From assembly GCA_964589825.1 (NCBI GenBank), contig CAZPUS010000036.1:1-25960 (forward strand): 25,960 nt of DNA, written 5' to 3'. The translations under genes and the position numbers were made by a program. The DNA is from CAZPUS01 sp964589825 (GTDB lineage: Bacteria > Fibrobacterota > Chitinivibrionia > Chitinivibrionales > WJKA01). Within the stretch, counting starts at the first letter, position 1, and every line of letters begins with the position of its first letter. Under the pieces are notes generated by a model, which saw only the letters and a list, made by a program, of their open reading frames with translations, did no database searches and was not told where the DNA came from. Shown here in pieces: positions 14,646 through 22,668 of the stretch.

Positions 14646-16559
14646 ATGAAAGTCGTATTACCGGATAACAGCACAAAAGAGCTCGGGCAGAATGCAACGG
14701 CGCTCGATCTTGCCTCGTCTATCGGTCCGGGGCTTGCAAAGCAGGCGCTGGCTGCGCGTGTGAACGGTAACGTGACCGACCTGACAACAACGCTTCATGA
14801 TAATGATGAGGTTGCGATCCTTACCTTCGACAGTGAAGAGGGCAGGGATGTGTTCTGGCATTCATCCGCACATATACTGGCGCATGCGGTAAAGGAGCTT
14901 TTTCCACAGGCAAAGGTGGCAATAGGTCCGCCCGTGGAAAACGGTTTTTATTATGATTTCGATGTAGAGCAGCCCTTTACTCCTCAGGATCTGGAACGAA
15001 TAGAGCAGAAATGCCGGGAGATAATCTCGCAGAAAATTCCCATCGAGAAGCGTGAGCTTTCAGGACAGGAGATCGAGCAATACTTTTCCCGGCAGGCGGA
15101 AGTGTACAAGCTCGAATTGCTGCATGAGCTGAATGAGACGCCTACGGTCTATCGTCAGGGTGAATGGATGGACCTGTGCCGGGGGCCGCACGTTCCGCAT
15201 ACCGGATATGTCAAGGCATTCAAGGTGCTGCACAGTGCGGGAGCTTACTGGAGGGGCGATCAAAGCAACAGAATGTTGCAGCGTATTTACGGCACTTCTT
15301 TTCCCAAAAAACAGATGCTGGATGACTATTTATACCGGCTCGAAGAAGCGAAAAAGCGGGATCACCGTAAACTGGGGACCCAGCTGGCACTTTTTTCGTT
15401 TCACGAGGAAGCGGCGGGATTTCCATTCTGGCATCCTGCAGGAACGATCCTTTACAATACTATCGTCGACTATTCGCGAAGTGCGCATCGGGCCGCCGGC
15501 TACCGGGAGATACGCACGCCTTATATTCTGAATCAGGAGCTCTGGAAAAAAAGCGGCCACTGGGACAAATACCGGGACAACATGTATTGTACCGATATCG
15601 ATGACGTCGCTCATGCGGTCAAGCCCATGAACTGTCCCGCGCATTTGCTCGTCTATAACAATACAAAGCACTCCTACCGTGAATTCCCCCTCAGGTATTT
15701 CGAGTTCGGATCGGTACATCGACACGAAAAATCGGGAGTGTTGCACGGACTGTTTCGCGTACGTCAATTTACGCAGGACGATGCGCATATATTCTGTACC
15801 CCGCAGCAGCTTGAAGCGCAGATTGATGAAGTGATCACCTTTATTCTGCATGTCTATGAACAGTTCGGCTTCAGCGATTATGCGATCGAGCTTTCCACCC
15901 GTCCCGAGAAATATATCGGCTCGCTGCAGATGTGGGAGCAGGCGGAGAATGCCCTTTCACATGTGCTCGAGTCACGCTCGTTCGACTATCAGCTTAACGA
16001 AGGAGACGGCGCCTTTTACGGGCCGAAGATCGATTTTCATATCATGGATTCCCTGCAGCGCAGCTGGCAGTGTGGTACCATACAGGTCGATTTCAGCATG
16101 CCGCAGCGTTTCGAGCTCAGGTATACCGATGCGGATGGAAATGAAAAACAGCCGGTAATGATACATCGGGCACTGATGGGCTCGATGGAGCGATTTATCG
16201 GTATATTGATAGAGCATTTCGGCGGTGATCTACCGCTATGGCTTGCACCGGTGCAGGTAAAGGTTATACCCATATCCGACCGGTTTCTCGATTATGCGCA
16301 CGAGGTATGCCGGGAGTGCACCCGCCACGGCATTCGCGCAGAGGTCGACAGCAGATCGGAGAAGGTGGGGTATAAAATCCGCGAAGCGGAAATACACAAA
16401 ATTCCGTGTATGGCAGTGGTGGGAGAGAAAGAACAGCAGTGCAGAAGTGTCTCACCGCGATATCATACCCACGGTGATGCGAATAACGTCACACTTGATG
16501 AATTTATCGCATCGCTTCGTGCAAATATTGACAGTAAATCATTGTCCTATGCAGCGTGA
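14646..16559 (+). CDS. thrS: Threonine--tRNA ligase
   Basis: ThrRS charges tRNA-Thr with threonine in the cytoplasm. The 637-aa product has every domain of the bacterial enzyme: N-terminal TGS domain (about 1-60), editing domain with HSSAHILAHA, class II catalytic core with MNCPAH, RYFEFGSVHRHEKSG (motif 2) and MGSMERF (motif 3), then the anticodon-binding domain. The zinc ligands Cys330, His381 and His507 keep the same spacing as E. coli Cys334, His385 and His511. The ATG start gives MKVVLPDNSTKEL, a normal TGS beginning, although the ribosome-binding site is weak. thrS leads thrS-infC-rpmI-rplT-pheS-pheT, a conserved translation cluster. It stops 15 nt before infC, probably in one transcript. 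Confidence 0.98.
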   Translation: MKVVLPDNSTKELGQNATALDLASSIGPGLAKQALAARVNGNVTDLTTTLHDNDEVAILTFDSEEGRDVFWHSSAHILAHAVKELFPQAKVAIGPPVENGFYYDFDVEQPFTPQDLERIEQKCREIISQKIPIEKRELSGQEIEQYFSRQAEVYKLELLHELNETPTVYRQGEWMDLCRGPHVPHTGYVKAFKVLHSAGAYWRGDQSNRMLQRIYGTSFPKKQMLDDYLYRLEEAKKRDHRKLGTQLALFSFHEEAAGFPFWHPAGTILYNTIVDYSRSAHRAAGYREIRTPYILNQELWKKSGHWDKYRDNMYCTDIDDVAHAVKPMNCPAHLLVYNNTKHSYREFPLRYFEFGSVHRHEKSGVLHGLFRVRQFTQDDAHIFCTPQQLEAQIDEVITFILHVYEQFGFSDYAIELSTRPEKYIGSLQMWEQAENALSHVLESRSFDYQLNEGDGAFYGPKIDFHIMDSLQRSWQCGTIQVDFSMPQRFELRYTDADGNEKQPVMIHRALMGSMERFIGILIEHFGGDLPLWLAPVQVKVIPISDRFLDYAHEVCRECTRHGIRAEVDSRSEKVGYKIREAEIHKIPCMAVVGEKEQQCRSVSPRYHTHGDANNVTLDEFIASLRANIDSKSLSYAA

Positions 16560-16562
16560 GTA

Positions 16563-16569
16563 AAGGAGG
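16563..16569 (+). promoter_or_regulatory. Strong Shine-Dalgarno AAGGAGG deciding the infC start
   Basis: AAGGAGG lies five bases before ATC (16575) and eight before ATA (16578). No ATG, GTG or TTG occurs in the infC frame between the in-frame TGA at 16557-16559 and GTG at 16650, so this site fixes the initiation region at a non-canonical codon. Confidence 0.85.
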
Positions 16570-16574
16570 AGCGT

Positions 16575-17150
16575 ATCATAAAGAAAAAGTTCAAGAGCAA
16601 ACCGAAAGATTTTACCCGTGTCAACGAGCAGATACGGGTACCCGAGGTTCGGGTGGTGGATGAAAAAGGGGAGCAGCTCGGTGTCATGCGCATCGACGAT
16701 GCCCTCCAGAAAGCACAGCAGGCGGGGCTCGATCTCATAGAGGTCGCACCAAAGGCGAAACCCCCTGTGTGCAGGATTATAGACTACGGAAAATACAAGT
16801 ACGAGAAAGCGAAAAAAGAGAAGGAAGCCAAGAAAAAACAGCATGTCGTACATCTCAAAGAGATCAGGTTTCATGCAAAAACCGATTCACATGACTATAA
16901 TTTCAAAGTGGATCATGCAAAAAAATTTCTGCTGAAAGGCGACCGTGTTCGCGCAACCGTGGTTTTCCGGGGACGCGAAATTATACATAAAGATCTGGGG
17001 TCCCAGCTGCTTGAGCAGCTAAAGCACGACCTCGAGGACCTTGCGGCGGTAGAGAGCGATCAGAAGATGGAAGGGCGCAATATGGTTTCGATATTCGTGC
17101 CTGATAAACAAAAAGTGAATCAATACAAGCAGAAACATGAGAAGGAGTGA
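16575..17150 (+). CDS. infC: Translation initiation factor IF-3, non-canonical start codon
   Basis: IF-3 binds the 30S subunit, prevents premature joining of 50S and checks the start codon. From ATC at 16575 the product is 191 aa, or 190 aa from ATA at 16578. It has the N-terminal domain (RVNEQIRVPEVRVVDEKGEQ, GLDLIEVAP, PPVCRIIDYGK), a Lys-rich linker (YEKAKKEKEAKKKQ) and the C-terminal domain (KEIRFHAKTDSHDYNFK, KGDRVRATVVFRGRE). The conserved N-terminus lies upstream of the first usual start codon (GTG near 16650), so the gene must begin at ATC or ATA. ATC fits the five-to-seven-base ribosome-binding spacing of neighbouring genes better. Rare ATT/ATC/ATA starts are known for infC and let IF-3 repress its own synthesis. 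The gene is 2 nt upstream of rpmI. Confidence 0.95.
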   Translation: MIKKKFKSKPKDFTRVNEQIRVPEVRVVDEKGEQLGVMRIDDALQKAQQAGLDLIEVAPKAKPPVCRIIDYGKYKYEKAKKEKEAKKKQHVVHLKEIRFHAKTDSHDYNFKVDHAKKFLLKGDRVRATVVFRGREIIHKDLGSQLLEQLKHDLEDLAAVESDQKMEGRNMVSIFVPDKQKVNQYKQKHEKE

Positions 17151-17152
17151 TC

Positions 17153-17347
17153 ATGCCCAAAATGAAAACACGCAGTTCGGTGAAAAAGCGTTTCTCGGTT
17201 ACGTCGAGTGGCCGCGTAAAGCACAAAAAAGGGTACAAAGGACATCTGCTCGGACACAAGTCGAGAAAGCGCAAGAGGAATCTTCGTAAAGTTTCTTACG
17301 CAGATGCCGCATACGAAAAAAGAATGAAATCGATGTTGCAGGTGTAA
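17153..17347 (+). CDS. rpmI: 50S ribosomal protein bL35
   Basis: bL35 is a small basic protein of the large ribosomal subunit. The 64-aa product begins MPKMKTRSSVKKRF and contains the conserved GHLLGHKSRKRKR core. AAGGAG five bases upstream supports ATG 17153. It follows infC by two bases and precedes rplT by 48 nt, the classic infC-rpmI-rplT order. Confidence 0.97.
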   Translation: MPKMKTRSSVKKRFSVTSSGRVKHKKGYKGHLLGHKSRKRKRNLRKVSYADAAYEKRMKSMLQV

Positions 17348-17395
17348 CGTACCGTAATCACACCACATTCAGATCTCAGTTAAAGGAGTTCGACG

Positions 17396-17743
17396 ATGCC
17401 ACGCGCAAAAAACAGAGTTGCCTCTCGAAACAGGCGTAAAAAGATACTCTCTGCATCAAAAGGGTATTTTGGTAAACGTAAGAGCTGTATCAGTATTGCA
17501 AACCAGGCGGTATGGAAAGCCGGGCAGAATGCCTATATCGGGCGTAAACAGAAAAAACGCAATTTCCGTCGTTTATGGATTGCCCGGATTAATGCAGCCG
17601 TGCGGGAACACGGAATGAATTATTCCCAGTTCATATCTTCCTGCCAGAAAAAAGGCGTTGATCTTGACAGAAAGTCTCTCGCCTATCTCGCGGTGGAGAA
17701 ACCACACGATTTCGGAAAACTTGTCGAAACCGTAAAAGCGTAA
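17396..17743 (+). CDS. rplT: 50S ribosomal protein bL20
   Basis: bL20 binds 23S rRNA early in 50S assembly and in several bacteria represses its own operon through an mRNA leader that mimics its rRNA site. The 115-aa product starts MPRAKNRVASRNRRKKIL and has the expected ASKGYFG, RKQKKRNFRRLWI and AAVREHGMNYSQFI segments. AAAGGAG with a seven-base spacer precedes the ATG. The 48-nt spacer after rpmI is short, so any autoregulatory structure would have to lie further upstream. pheS follows 14 nt later. Confidence 0.98.
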   Translation: MPRAKNRVASRNRRKKILSASKGYFGKRKSCISIANQAVWKAGQNAYIGRKQKKRNFRRLWIARINAAVREHGMNYSQFISSCQKKGVDLDRKSLAYLAVEKPHDFGKLVETVKA

Positions 17744-17757
17744 CAAGGCTGCAGGAT

Positions 17758-18792
17758 ATGAGTCAGTCCCAGACCCGGCCGCTGTCGGGTGAATACCTCG
17801 AATCGCTGGGAAATGCTGCCAAAGAACACCTTGAGTCACTGCAGGATGAAGAGTCAGCGGAAGAGTTCCGTATACGCTATCTCGGTAAAAAGGGAGAGAT
17901 TCGTGCGCTTTCAAAGCGCATAAAAGAGGTGCCTCACGAGCAGAGAAAAGAGATCGGACAGCGTATCAATGCGCTGTTTCAGGAGATCGAGGCGGCATTC
18001 ACCCGCAAAAAACAGCAATTGCAGCAGTCCTCTCACCAGGATGATACATTCGATTATTCGCTTCCGGGATACAATTTTGCGCACGGAAGCCTTCATCCGC
18101 TTGCTGAAATCCGCAACAGAATGCGGGACATATTCGTTTCCATGGGTTTTTCGATCGCGTATGGTCCCGAAGTGGAGAGTGAATTTTACAATTTCGAGGC
18201 ATTGAATTTTCCAAAGGATCATCCTGCGCGTGACATGCAGGACACCTTTTATGTGACCGACGATACGATGTTGCGGACACATACCTCTCCGGTTCAGATC
18301 AGGGTTATGGAGAAGGAACAGCCGCCGATCCGCTGCATAATGCCCGGACGTGTATACCGGGAAGAAGAGATCAGTGCGCGAAGCTACTGTACCTTTCATC
18401 AGGTGGAAGGGCTCTATGTCGATAAAAATGTTAATTTCGCGGACCTTAAGGGTACCCTGCTCGGGTTCGTGAAAGCCTTTTTCGGTTCTGATTCGCAAAT
18501 AACGATACGGCCGAGTTTCTTCCCGTTCACCGAGCCGAGTATCGAGGTGGATGTGGAGTGTTTTTTGTGTGCGGGCAAGGGGTGTCGCGTCTGTAAACAC
18601 ACCGGCTGGCTCGAAGTACTCGGAGCCGGTATGGTGCATCCCAACGTTTTTACCCACGCGGGTGTCGATCCGGAAAAATATACCGGCTTCGCATTCGGCA
18701 TCGGTATTGACAGAATTGCGATGCTGCTGTACGGGATCGACGATATACGGCTCTTTTTTGAAAATGACGCCCGTTTTCTCGCACAGTTTTAA
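17758..18792 (+). CDS. pheS: Phenylalanine--tRNA ligase alpha subunit
   Basis: PheS is the catalytic subunit of the alpha2beta2 enzyme that charges tRNA-Phe. The 344-aa product has an N-terminal coiled coil that contacts tRNA (about 1-85) and the class II core: HPLAEIRNRMRDIFVSMGF, RTHTSPVQIR, PGRVYREEEISARSYC, FHQVEGLYVD, PFTEPSIEVDVEC and GFAFGIGIDRIAMLLYGI. The phrase ISARSYCTFHQ replaces the DATH-type wording common in Proteobacteria and Firmicutes and resembles Bacteroidetes-type PheS, a hint to lineage. A short CXXC-like insert (CFLCAGKGCRVC) is usual for the family. GCAGGA precedes the ATG. pheT follows after 52 nt. Confidence 0.97.
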   Translation: MSQSQTRPLSGEYLESLGNAAKEHLESLQDEESAEEFRIRYLGKKGEIRALSKRIKEVPHEQRKEIGQRINALFQEIEAAFTRKKQQLQQSSHQDDTFDYSLPGYNFAHGSLHPLAEIRNRMRDIFVSMGFSIAYGPEVESEFYNFEALNFPKDHPARDMQDTFYVTDDTMLRTHTSPVQIRVMEKEQPPIRCIMPGRVYREEEISARSYCTFHQVEGLYVDKNVNFADLKGTLLGFVKAFFGSDSQITIRPSFFPFTEPSIEVDVECFLCAGKGCRVCKHTGWLEVLGAGMVHPNVFTHAGVDPEKYTGFAFGIGIDRIAMLLYGIDDIRLFFENDARFLAQF

Positions 18793-18844
18793 CCACTGCA
18801 CGCGTATCCGTTTTGGTCGTGTTGACTGATGTAAGGAGTGAGTT

Positions 18845-21268
18845 TTGATTGTTACGTATCAATGGCTGAAGGATTTTGTACCGCTTACCGAGGATATCGG
18901 GACAGTAACCCATGCATTGACCAGCATGGGGCTCGAGGTCGCATCCGTGGAGCACATGAAAGTGCCTGACGGCCTGTATGTTGCTGAAGTCACAAAGGTG
19001 GCGCCGCATCCCAACGCTGACAGACTCAGCGTGTGTACTGTGTGGGACGGGACAAACGAATATATGCTGGTATGTGGTGCTCCCAACGTCCGGGTCGGGC
19101 TCAAAAGCGCACTCGCGGTGCCCGGCACCACGCTCCAAAACGGACTCACTGTCGAAGAGACCAAAATACGGGGAGTCGCCTCTGCAGGGATGCTGTGCTC
19201 TGAAAAAGAGTGCGGGATCTCCGATGAGCATTCGGGTATACTTGAACTTGGGGGGGAGGTAGGCTGCGGTACGCAGCTCAAAGAGTATTTCGTGGATGAT
19301 TACATAATAGAGATAGAGCTGACCCCCGATCGGGGAGATTGCCTCAGTATCCGCGGTGTGGCACGTGATCTGGCAGCCTTTTTCGACAGAACGCTGCATA
19401 CTTCGCTTCCCTCACCCTGCGAAGATAACGGTACGAGTATCGAACGCTGCATTTCGATAACGATTGATGAGCCCGACCGCTGTCCGCGCTATGCGGGCAG
19501 ACTGGTGCAGGATGTAACGATTACGTCCTCCCCGCAATGGCTGAAAACGCGTCTTATCAGGGCCGGCATACGTCCCATAAACAATATCGTCGACATTACC
19601 AATTATGTAATGCTGCATCTGGGTCATCCCATGCACGCGTTTGATTATGCCGCCCTTTCGTCAAAAGAGATACGGGTTCGGACGGCTGCCCGGGATGAGC
19701 GGTTTACCACTCTCGACGGGACGAACCATGCGTTTACCGGTGAAGATCTGCTTATCTGCGACGGGGAAACACCGGTGGCACTGGCAGGAATAATGGGCGG
19801 GGACGGCTCCTGCATATCGGAGACCACCCGCGACGTGTTTCTCGAGTGCGCGTTTTTTGAGCCTACCGGTATACGAAAGAGCGCAAAACGATGCGGTATT
19901 TCCACCGATTCGTCTCATCGCTTCGAGCGGGGAGTTGACACGGGTGCGGGGCTTATCGAGGCACTCGATACCGCGGCGGCTCTGGTGGCGGAATACGCCG
20001 GCGGTCGCGTGGTCGCGGGCCGTCTTGATGAGATTGCACAACCGATGCCTCAGCGACGCGTTACACTGCGTACCTCCCGCGTGGAAAAACTTCTTGGGAT
20101 ACGTATCGACACCGGGACGGTCCGAAAATTGCTGCGGCGGCTGCAATTCGAAATAGAATCGAATAAAGGGGATGTCCTGACGTGTCTGATACCCACCTTC
20201 CGTCATGACTGCACTATCGAGGCGGATCTGATAGAAGAGGTGGGACGGCTGAGAGGATATGATTCGATTGAGCCGAGTGAATATGCGGTAATGCCGGTGA
20301 CAAAATCCGGGATAGAAACACACGAACTGGTTACCGATACCCTGCGCAACAGGTGTGCGTATGCCGGGTTACGGGAGACGCAAACCAACAGCCTGACTTC
20401 AGAGAAGAAGAATCGTTGTGTCGCACCTGCAGCGAAACCTGTTGATTTGCGTAATCCACTGAGCCCGGAGATGGCACAAATGCGCACTTCACTCATCATA
20501 TCCCTGTGTGATACAATCGCCTATAACCTCAATAGAAACAACGAGCATAACAGATTTTTCGAAATAGGCAGAGTATACGAGTATGAGGGCAATGGAGAGT
20601 ATACCCGGGAGCAGCACACACTGGCCATTGCACTGCAGGGTGAATGGCATACACCTTCCTGGGACACACAGCCGCGCACTGCGGATATATATGTGCTTAA
20701 AGGATTGATCGAACGTTGTATCGGTGAAACCAGAATCGGTCTGCTTCGGTTTCGTGAAATGACTTCAGTGCGCTATGACGGTCTTTTTACACACGAACGG
20801 GCGGAATTCGTGTCTGACGACGGTCGCATTCATGGAGTGTTCGGTAAGCTCGCTCCCGGGGTGCTTCGTGCATTTCAGATAAAAACGGATGTCTACGCAG
20901 CGGAAATATTCCTGGACGGAATGCTGCAGCAGGGCTTTCGTATACCGCAGTATGCACCGGTGTCCAGGTATCCGGCACTCAAGCGTTGTTTTTGTTTCGT
21001 GATGCCGCGTCATATAAAAGCGGGTGAGATACGGGATGCCATCTATTCTGTCTCGCCAATGGTTTCTTACGTGCATATTTTCGATGTATACGAAGGGGAG
21101 AAAATAGGTGCAGGAATGAAAAGCGTCGCCTACGCGGTCACCTTCAGGGCACCGGACAAAACATTGCAGGAAACCGAGGCGGATGCGCTCAACCGCGAGG
21201 TGATATCACGCATTACCTCTAACTACAATATTGCATTGAGAGAGGACGAAACTACACCCGCGGGTTGA
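18845..21268 (+). CDS. pheT: Phenylalanine--tRNA ligase beta subunit
   Basis: PheT supplies tRNA recognition and editing of mischarged Tyr-tRNA-Phe. The 807-aa product has the full domain order: N-terminal region, tRNA-binding OB fold (about 40-150, with APHPNADRLSVC), B3/B4 editing domain (RCPRYAGRLVQD, NNIVDITNYVM, HAFDYAAL), B5 domain (RVEKLLGI), the catalytic-like core (DLIEEVGRLRGYDSI) and the C-terminal ferredoxin-fold anticodon-binding domain (PVSRYPALKRCFCFV). The start is TTG at 18845, six bases after AAGGAG; the sequence IVTYQWLKDFV then matches the normal PheT beginning, and no ATG fits. Length is typical. It is the last gene of the translation cluster; a long non-coding stretch follows. 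Confidence 0.97.
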   Translation: MIVTYQWLKDFVPLTEDIGTVTHALTSMGLEVASVEHMKVPDGLYVAEVTKVAPHPNADRLSVCTVWDGTNEYMLVCGAPNVRVGLKSALAVPGTTLQNGLTVEETKIRGVASAGMLCSEKECGISDEHSGILELGGEVGCGTQLKEYFVDDYIIEIELTPDRGDCLSIRGVARDLAAFFDRTLHTSLPSPCEDNGTSIERCISITIDEPDRCPRYAGRLVQDVTITSSPQWLKTRLIRAGIRPINNIVDITNYVMLHLGHPMHAFDYAALSSKEIRVRTAARDERFTTLDGTNHAFTGEDLLICDGETPVALAGIMGGDGSCISETTRDVFLECAFFEPTGIRKSAKRCGISTDSSHRFERGVDTGAGLIEALDTAAALVAEYAGGRVVAGRLDEIAQPMPQRRVTLRTSRVEKLLGIRIDTGTVRKLLRRLQFEIESNKGDVLTCLIPTFRHDCTIEADLIEEVGRLRGYDSIEPSEYAVMPVTKSGIETHELVTDTLRNRCAYAGLRETQTNSLTSEKKNRCVAPAAKPVDLRNPLSPEMAQMRTSLIISLCDTIAYNLNRNNEHNRFFEIGRVYEYEGNGEYTREQHTLAIALQGEWHTPSWDTQPRTADIYVLKGLIERCIGETRIGLLRFREMTSVRYDGLFTHERAEFVSDDGRIHGVFGKLAPGVLRAFQIKTDVYAAEIFLDGMLQQGFRIPQYAPVSRYPALKRCFCFVMPRHIKAGEIRDAIYSVSPMVSYVHIFDVYEGEKIGAGMKSVAYAVTFRAPDKTLQETEADALNREVISRITSNYNIALREDETTPAG

Positions 21269-21277
21269 CTGGTGAGG

Positions 21278-21317
21278 GCATAAACCGTATAATGTATATA
21301 TACTGCCGTTTTTATGC
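21278..21317 (+). terminator. Nested hairpin after pheT, possible operon end
   Basis: Outer arms GCATAAA (21278-21284) and TTTATGC (21311-21317) enclose a second pair GTATA (21287-21291) and TATAC (21299-21303). The structure begins 10 nt after the pheT stop. No T-run follows it, so it would be an atypical terminator; an operator or mRNA 3' stabiliser is also possible. Confidence 0.4.
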
Positions 21318-21618
21318 GGTGATGATGCGAGGGTAATCGGACCGCACGTATGAAACGTTGCAGTGGGAAGAAAAACATCGTTTTTGGCACAGGTACTGGT
21401 GTATGAAGCGGTGATGAATGTATTTTTATTATGTATTGTAACCGATTAAGAGGAAAAAAGATAGGCGGATAACATAAAGTTTGGTCACCACCTTATATAT
21501 CGGTTCATTTCTTATCGGAATATGCATGGAGCGTACAGGAAAGAATTAGGAGAACGTATACAAAGAATTGACGTGATATGCGGTGTATGACTATTACCTG
21601 ATATAGAGTGATTTTATT

Positions 21619-21758
21619 TGCGAAATCTGCTGCAATCGGCACTACGATTATATTCTCGAAACCCATGAGAAACCCAACAAGGTTGCCCATACTTTTTGAG
21701 AACACAATTGCAGGAGAGCTCACAGCAGCTTTCATCAAAACAACCGCTCAATTCAGGT
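21619..21758 (+). repeat. Diverged intergenic repeat, copy B
   Basis: This segment aligns with copy A at 14223-14355 over its whole length in the same orientation, with its best conserved part GCTCACAGCAGCTTT...AAAACAACCGC near the right end. Its last 17 bases, AACCGCTCAATTCAGGT (21742-21758), match copy C at 8268-8284 exactly. The copy ends 51 nt before the zapB-like gene. On the minus strand one frame gives a peptide with a GQPCWVSHGF stretch, loosely like GHPYWLAHDF in the same frame of copy A, which hints at an old coding origin. Confidence 0.55.
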
Positions 21759-21809
21759 GTTAATAACGAGTAATTTTCATGTTTAGAGAGACACGAGGTG
21801 AATTATACT

Positions 21810-22082
21810 ATGGATATCCAGAAAATCAATATGCTGGGGGAGAAAGTAGAGAGCATTATTACTGCATATAAAGGTGTAAAGGAGGAGAACAATTCATTGC
21901 GTGAGCAGCTCTCACAAAGAGATGCCACCATTAACGAAGTGCAGGAAAGAAACAGACAACTGGAGGAAGAGCTCAGTTCCGCAAAAGAGAACCTGCAGGA
22001 ACGGCAACAGCGTCTGCAGAGTGCGACTGAGAAAATCGAGGAGATCGTGTCCAAAATAGAGACGGTAGATCAGGAAAGCTGA
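21810..22082 (+). CDS. zapB: Small coiled-coil protein, ZapB-like
   Basis: The 90-aa product is almost entirely a predicted coiled coil: after MDIQKINMLGEKVESIITAY come long heptad-like stretches rich in Glu, Gln, Leu and Arg. This fits ZapB-type division proteins, which link ZapA-decorated FtsZ to other cell structures, and the next gene encodes ZapA. I chose ATG at 21810 with GAGGTG nine bases upstream; GTG at 21798 would add four residues with a poorer site. The family call rests on size, coiled coil and neighbourhood, since coiled-coil sequence alone is not diagnostic. Confidence 0.7.
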   Translation: MDIQKINMLGEKVESIITAYKGVKEENNSLREQLSQRDATINEVQERNRQLEEELSSAKENLQERQQRLQSATEKIEEIVSKIETVDQES

Positions 22083-22111
22083 CTATCGTTTAGAGGCGAG
22101 AGAGAGTACCA

Positions 22112-22417
22112 GTGACTGCAAAAACGGTATCGATAAATATTCTGGGTAACGAATACGTCATAAAAGGTGACGTGGACAGCCAGACAACCCGTAGTGTCGC
22201 GCATTATGTAGAAAATCAGATAGTACAGGCACACAACAAGAATGCGACACAAAACAAACTGAAAACCGCGATATTGTCGAACATGAATATTGCCGGTGAG
22301 CTTTTCGAGTCACAAAAAGCTGTACGTCGGCTCGAAAGTGAAGAACAGGAGTGTAATCGCGCGATCGATACGCTGGTAAACAGGATCGATTCTGTACTCG
22401 ATGATAACCAGATGTAA
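22112..22417 (+). CDS. zapA: Cell division protein ZapA
   Basis: ZapA binds FtsZ and promotes bundling of its protofilaments at the division ring. The 101-aa product has the family head (KTVSINILGNEYVIKGD, then DSQTTRSVAHYVENQI), the middle helix AILSNMNIAGELFE and a C-terminal coiled coil. The start is GTG at 22112, preceded by a purine-rich GAGAGAG; no ATG lies nearby in frame. It follows the ZapB-like gene by 29 nt, so the pair is probably co-transcribed, and it precedes rny with 251 nt of non-coding DNA that contains a structured element. Confidence 0.92.
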   Translation: MTAKTVSINILGNEYVIKGDVDSQTTRSVAHYVENQIVQAHNKNATQNKLKTAILSNMNIAGELFESQKAVRRLESEEQECNRAIDTLVNRIDSVLDDNQM

Positions 22418-22442
22418 TATGCGCGCGTGATACTGTTTTTGC

Positions 22443-22553
22443 CTGAGGGGCGCTGTCGGATCGCATCGCAATTCGGCATCGCGGTTGTGAGGGAAATCTT
22501 CTTCACATCAAATCCCCGGTACTTTCCTACCCGATGCGAGGTCGATCCTTCGG
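22443..22553 (+). ncRNA. Candidate structured RNA between zapA and rny (6S-like position)
   Basis: CTGAGGGG (22444-22451) can pair with TCCTTCGG (22546-22553) with G-T pairs. TCGCATCG (22461-22468) pairs perfectly with CGATGCGA (22532-22539). Between these stems lie unpaired segments on both sides, giving a closing stem, a bubble and an inner stem. The interior has a further hairpin, GTGAGGGA...TCTTCAC (about 22486-22505). 6S RNA (ssrS) often lies beside zapA, and its 5' end commonly reads like CCTGAGG, which is present at 22443-22449. At about 111 nt this is shorter than usual 6S RNA (about 160-200 nt), so the identity is unproven; the ends may lie further out. Confidence 0.35.
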
Positions 22554-22668
22554 TTTAATCCTGTATGTCGTGTCCATTTTCCATTGTAGCCGTGTTACGG
22601 ATGAAATGGCTCCATACGTATGAAATAACAGACATCGTTGTATATACATTATTTATCAGGAGGACGTT

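Larger units (their letters stand above)
21269..21809. other. Intergenic region between pheT and the zapB-like gene
   Basis: About 540 nt with no convincing gene. In many bacteria an IHF-alpha or MerR-type gene follows pheT; here none is present. The stretch holds a nested hairpin right after pheT, copy B of an intergenic repeat, and a minus-strand frame at 21505-21738 (77 codons, TTG start, no ribosome-binding site) that overlaps the repeat and is probably not a gene. Confidence 0.6.

Noticed and set aside
17911..18801. 296-codon minus-strand open frame
   Set aside because: Fully antisense to pheS, whose class II synthetase motifs are unmistakable.
21505..21738. 77-codon minus-strand frame with a hydrophobic middle after pheT
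   Set aside because: TTG start, no ribosome-binding site, and it overlaps the diverged repeat; the equivalent frame in copy A does not continue as an ORF.
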